From: Bacillota bacterium
GTDB lineage: Bacteria; Bacillota; Clostridia; Oscillospirales; Ruminococcaceae
Length of the DNA: 5,455 nucleotides
NCBI GenBank assembly: GCA_023451415.1
Contig: JAEXZK010000180.1
Location: forward strand, 1 to 5,455
Direction of reading: 5' to 3'
In this document: in pieces, positions 5,396-5,455 of the stretch
Layout of the letters: each line of letters begins with the position of its first letter
Numbering within the stretch: the first letter of the stretch is position 1
Program-made: the position numbers and the translations under genes
Notes under the pieces: generated by a model
What the model was told of the DNA's origin: nothing
Database searches by the model: none
Seen by the model: the letters and a program-made list of their open reading frames with translations, nothing else

Positions 5396-5455
5396 ATGCA
5401 TCCGCCCCGTGAACATTCCATTATGATGAGGATATTGGGTCCCGTAGTGCTGCTG
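5396..5455 (+). CDS. 5' end of an unidentified, probably membrane-anchored protein
   Basis: Only the first 20 codons are present. After a polar, His-containing start comes MMRILGPVVLL, which looks like the beginning of a transmembrane segment and runs to the window edge. The gene begins 37 bases after the lipoprotein stop with no terminator between, so the two are probably co-transcribed. The start does not resemble the usual beginnings of MsmF/MsmG-type sugar permeases that I know; a membrane signalling protein (kinase, GGDEF or chemoreceptor type) using the lipoprotein as its ligand receptor is an alternative. Neither can be decided from 20 residues. Confidence 0.7.
   Translation, partial: MHPPREHSIMMRILGPVVLL

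Overview
The window looks like chromosomal DNA from a GC-rich anaerobic Firmicute, most likely a clostridial/Oscillospiraceae-type gut bacterium. The support is strong AAGGAGG-type ribosome sites, a lipoprotein transporter-binding protein, an OmpR/PhoB two-component pair of clostridial type, and GC-rich genes separated by a distinctly AT-rich promoter region. The species assignment is inference. I see no mobile element, CRISPR array, tRNA or rRNA.

Layout. (1) Positions 1-1137, plus strand: the 3' part of an Amidase_3 N-acetylmuramoyl-L-alanine amidase, followed 31 bases later by a 97-residue stand-alone TfoX C-terminal-domain protein, probably one transcript. (2) Positions 1138-1362: a 225-base non-coding stretch rich in inverted repeats. 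Its 3' half folds, on the plus strand, into a possible three-way junction. It ends at a perfect 19-bp inverted repeat (1363-1404) that acts as a shared terminator for the converging transcripts. (3) Positions 1411-3580, minus strand: a response regulator gene and a sensor histidine kinase gene that overlap by 11 bases. (4) Positions 3581-3870: a divergent intergenic region with a TATAAT promoter on each strand. Upstream of the response regulator -10 lies a heptamer direct repeat with an 11-bp period, a good candidate operator for an OmpR-family regulator. (5) Positions 3871-5358, plus strand: a lipoprotein of the family-1 extracellular solute-binding type, followed after a strong ribosome site by the first 20 codons of another gene, probably membrane-anchored, cut by the window edge.

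How they may work together. The kinase and regulator form a complete two-component system that probably controls its own promoter. The binding lipoprotein is divergently transcribed from it, so shared regulation or ligand sensing is possible but not shown. The amidase remodels cell wall; its link to the TfoX-domain protein is only positional.

No clearly unprecedented system is visible. The two observations most worth checking are the heptamer operator and the structured 1138-1362 intergenic segment.
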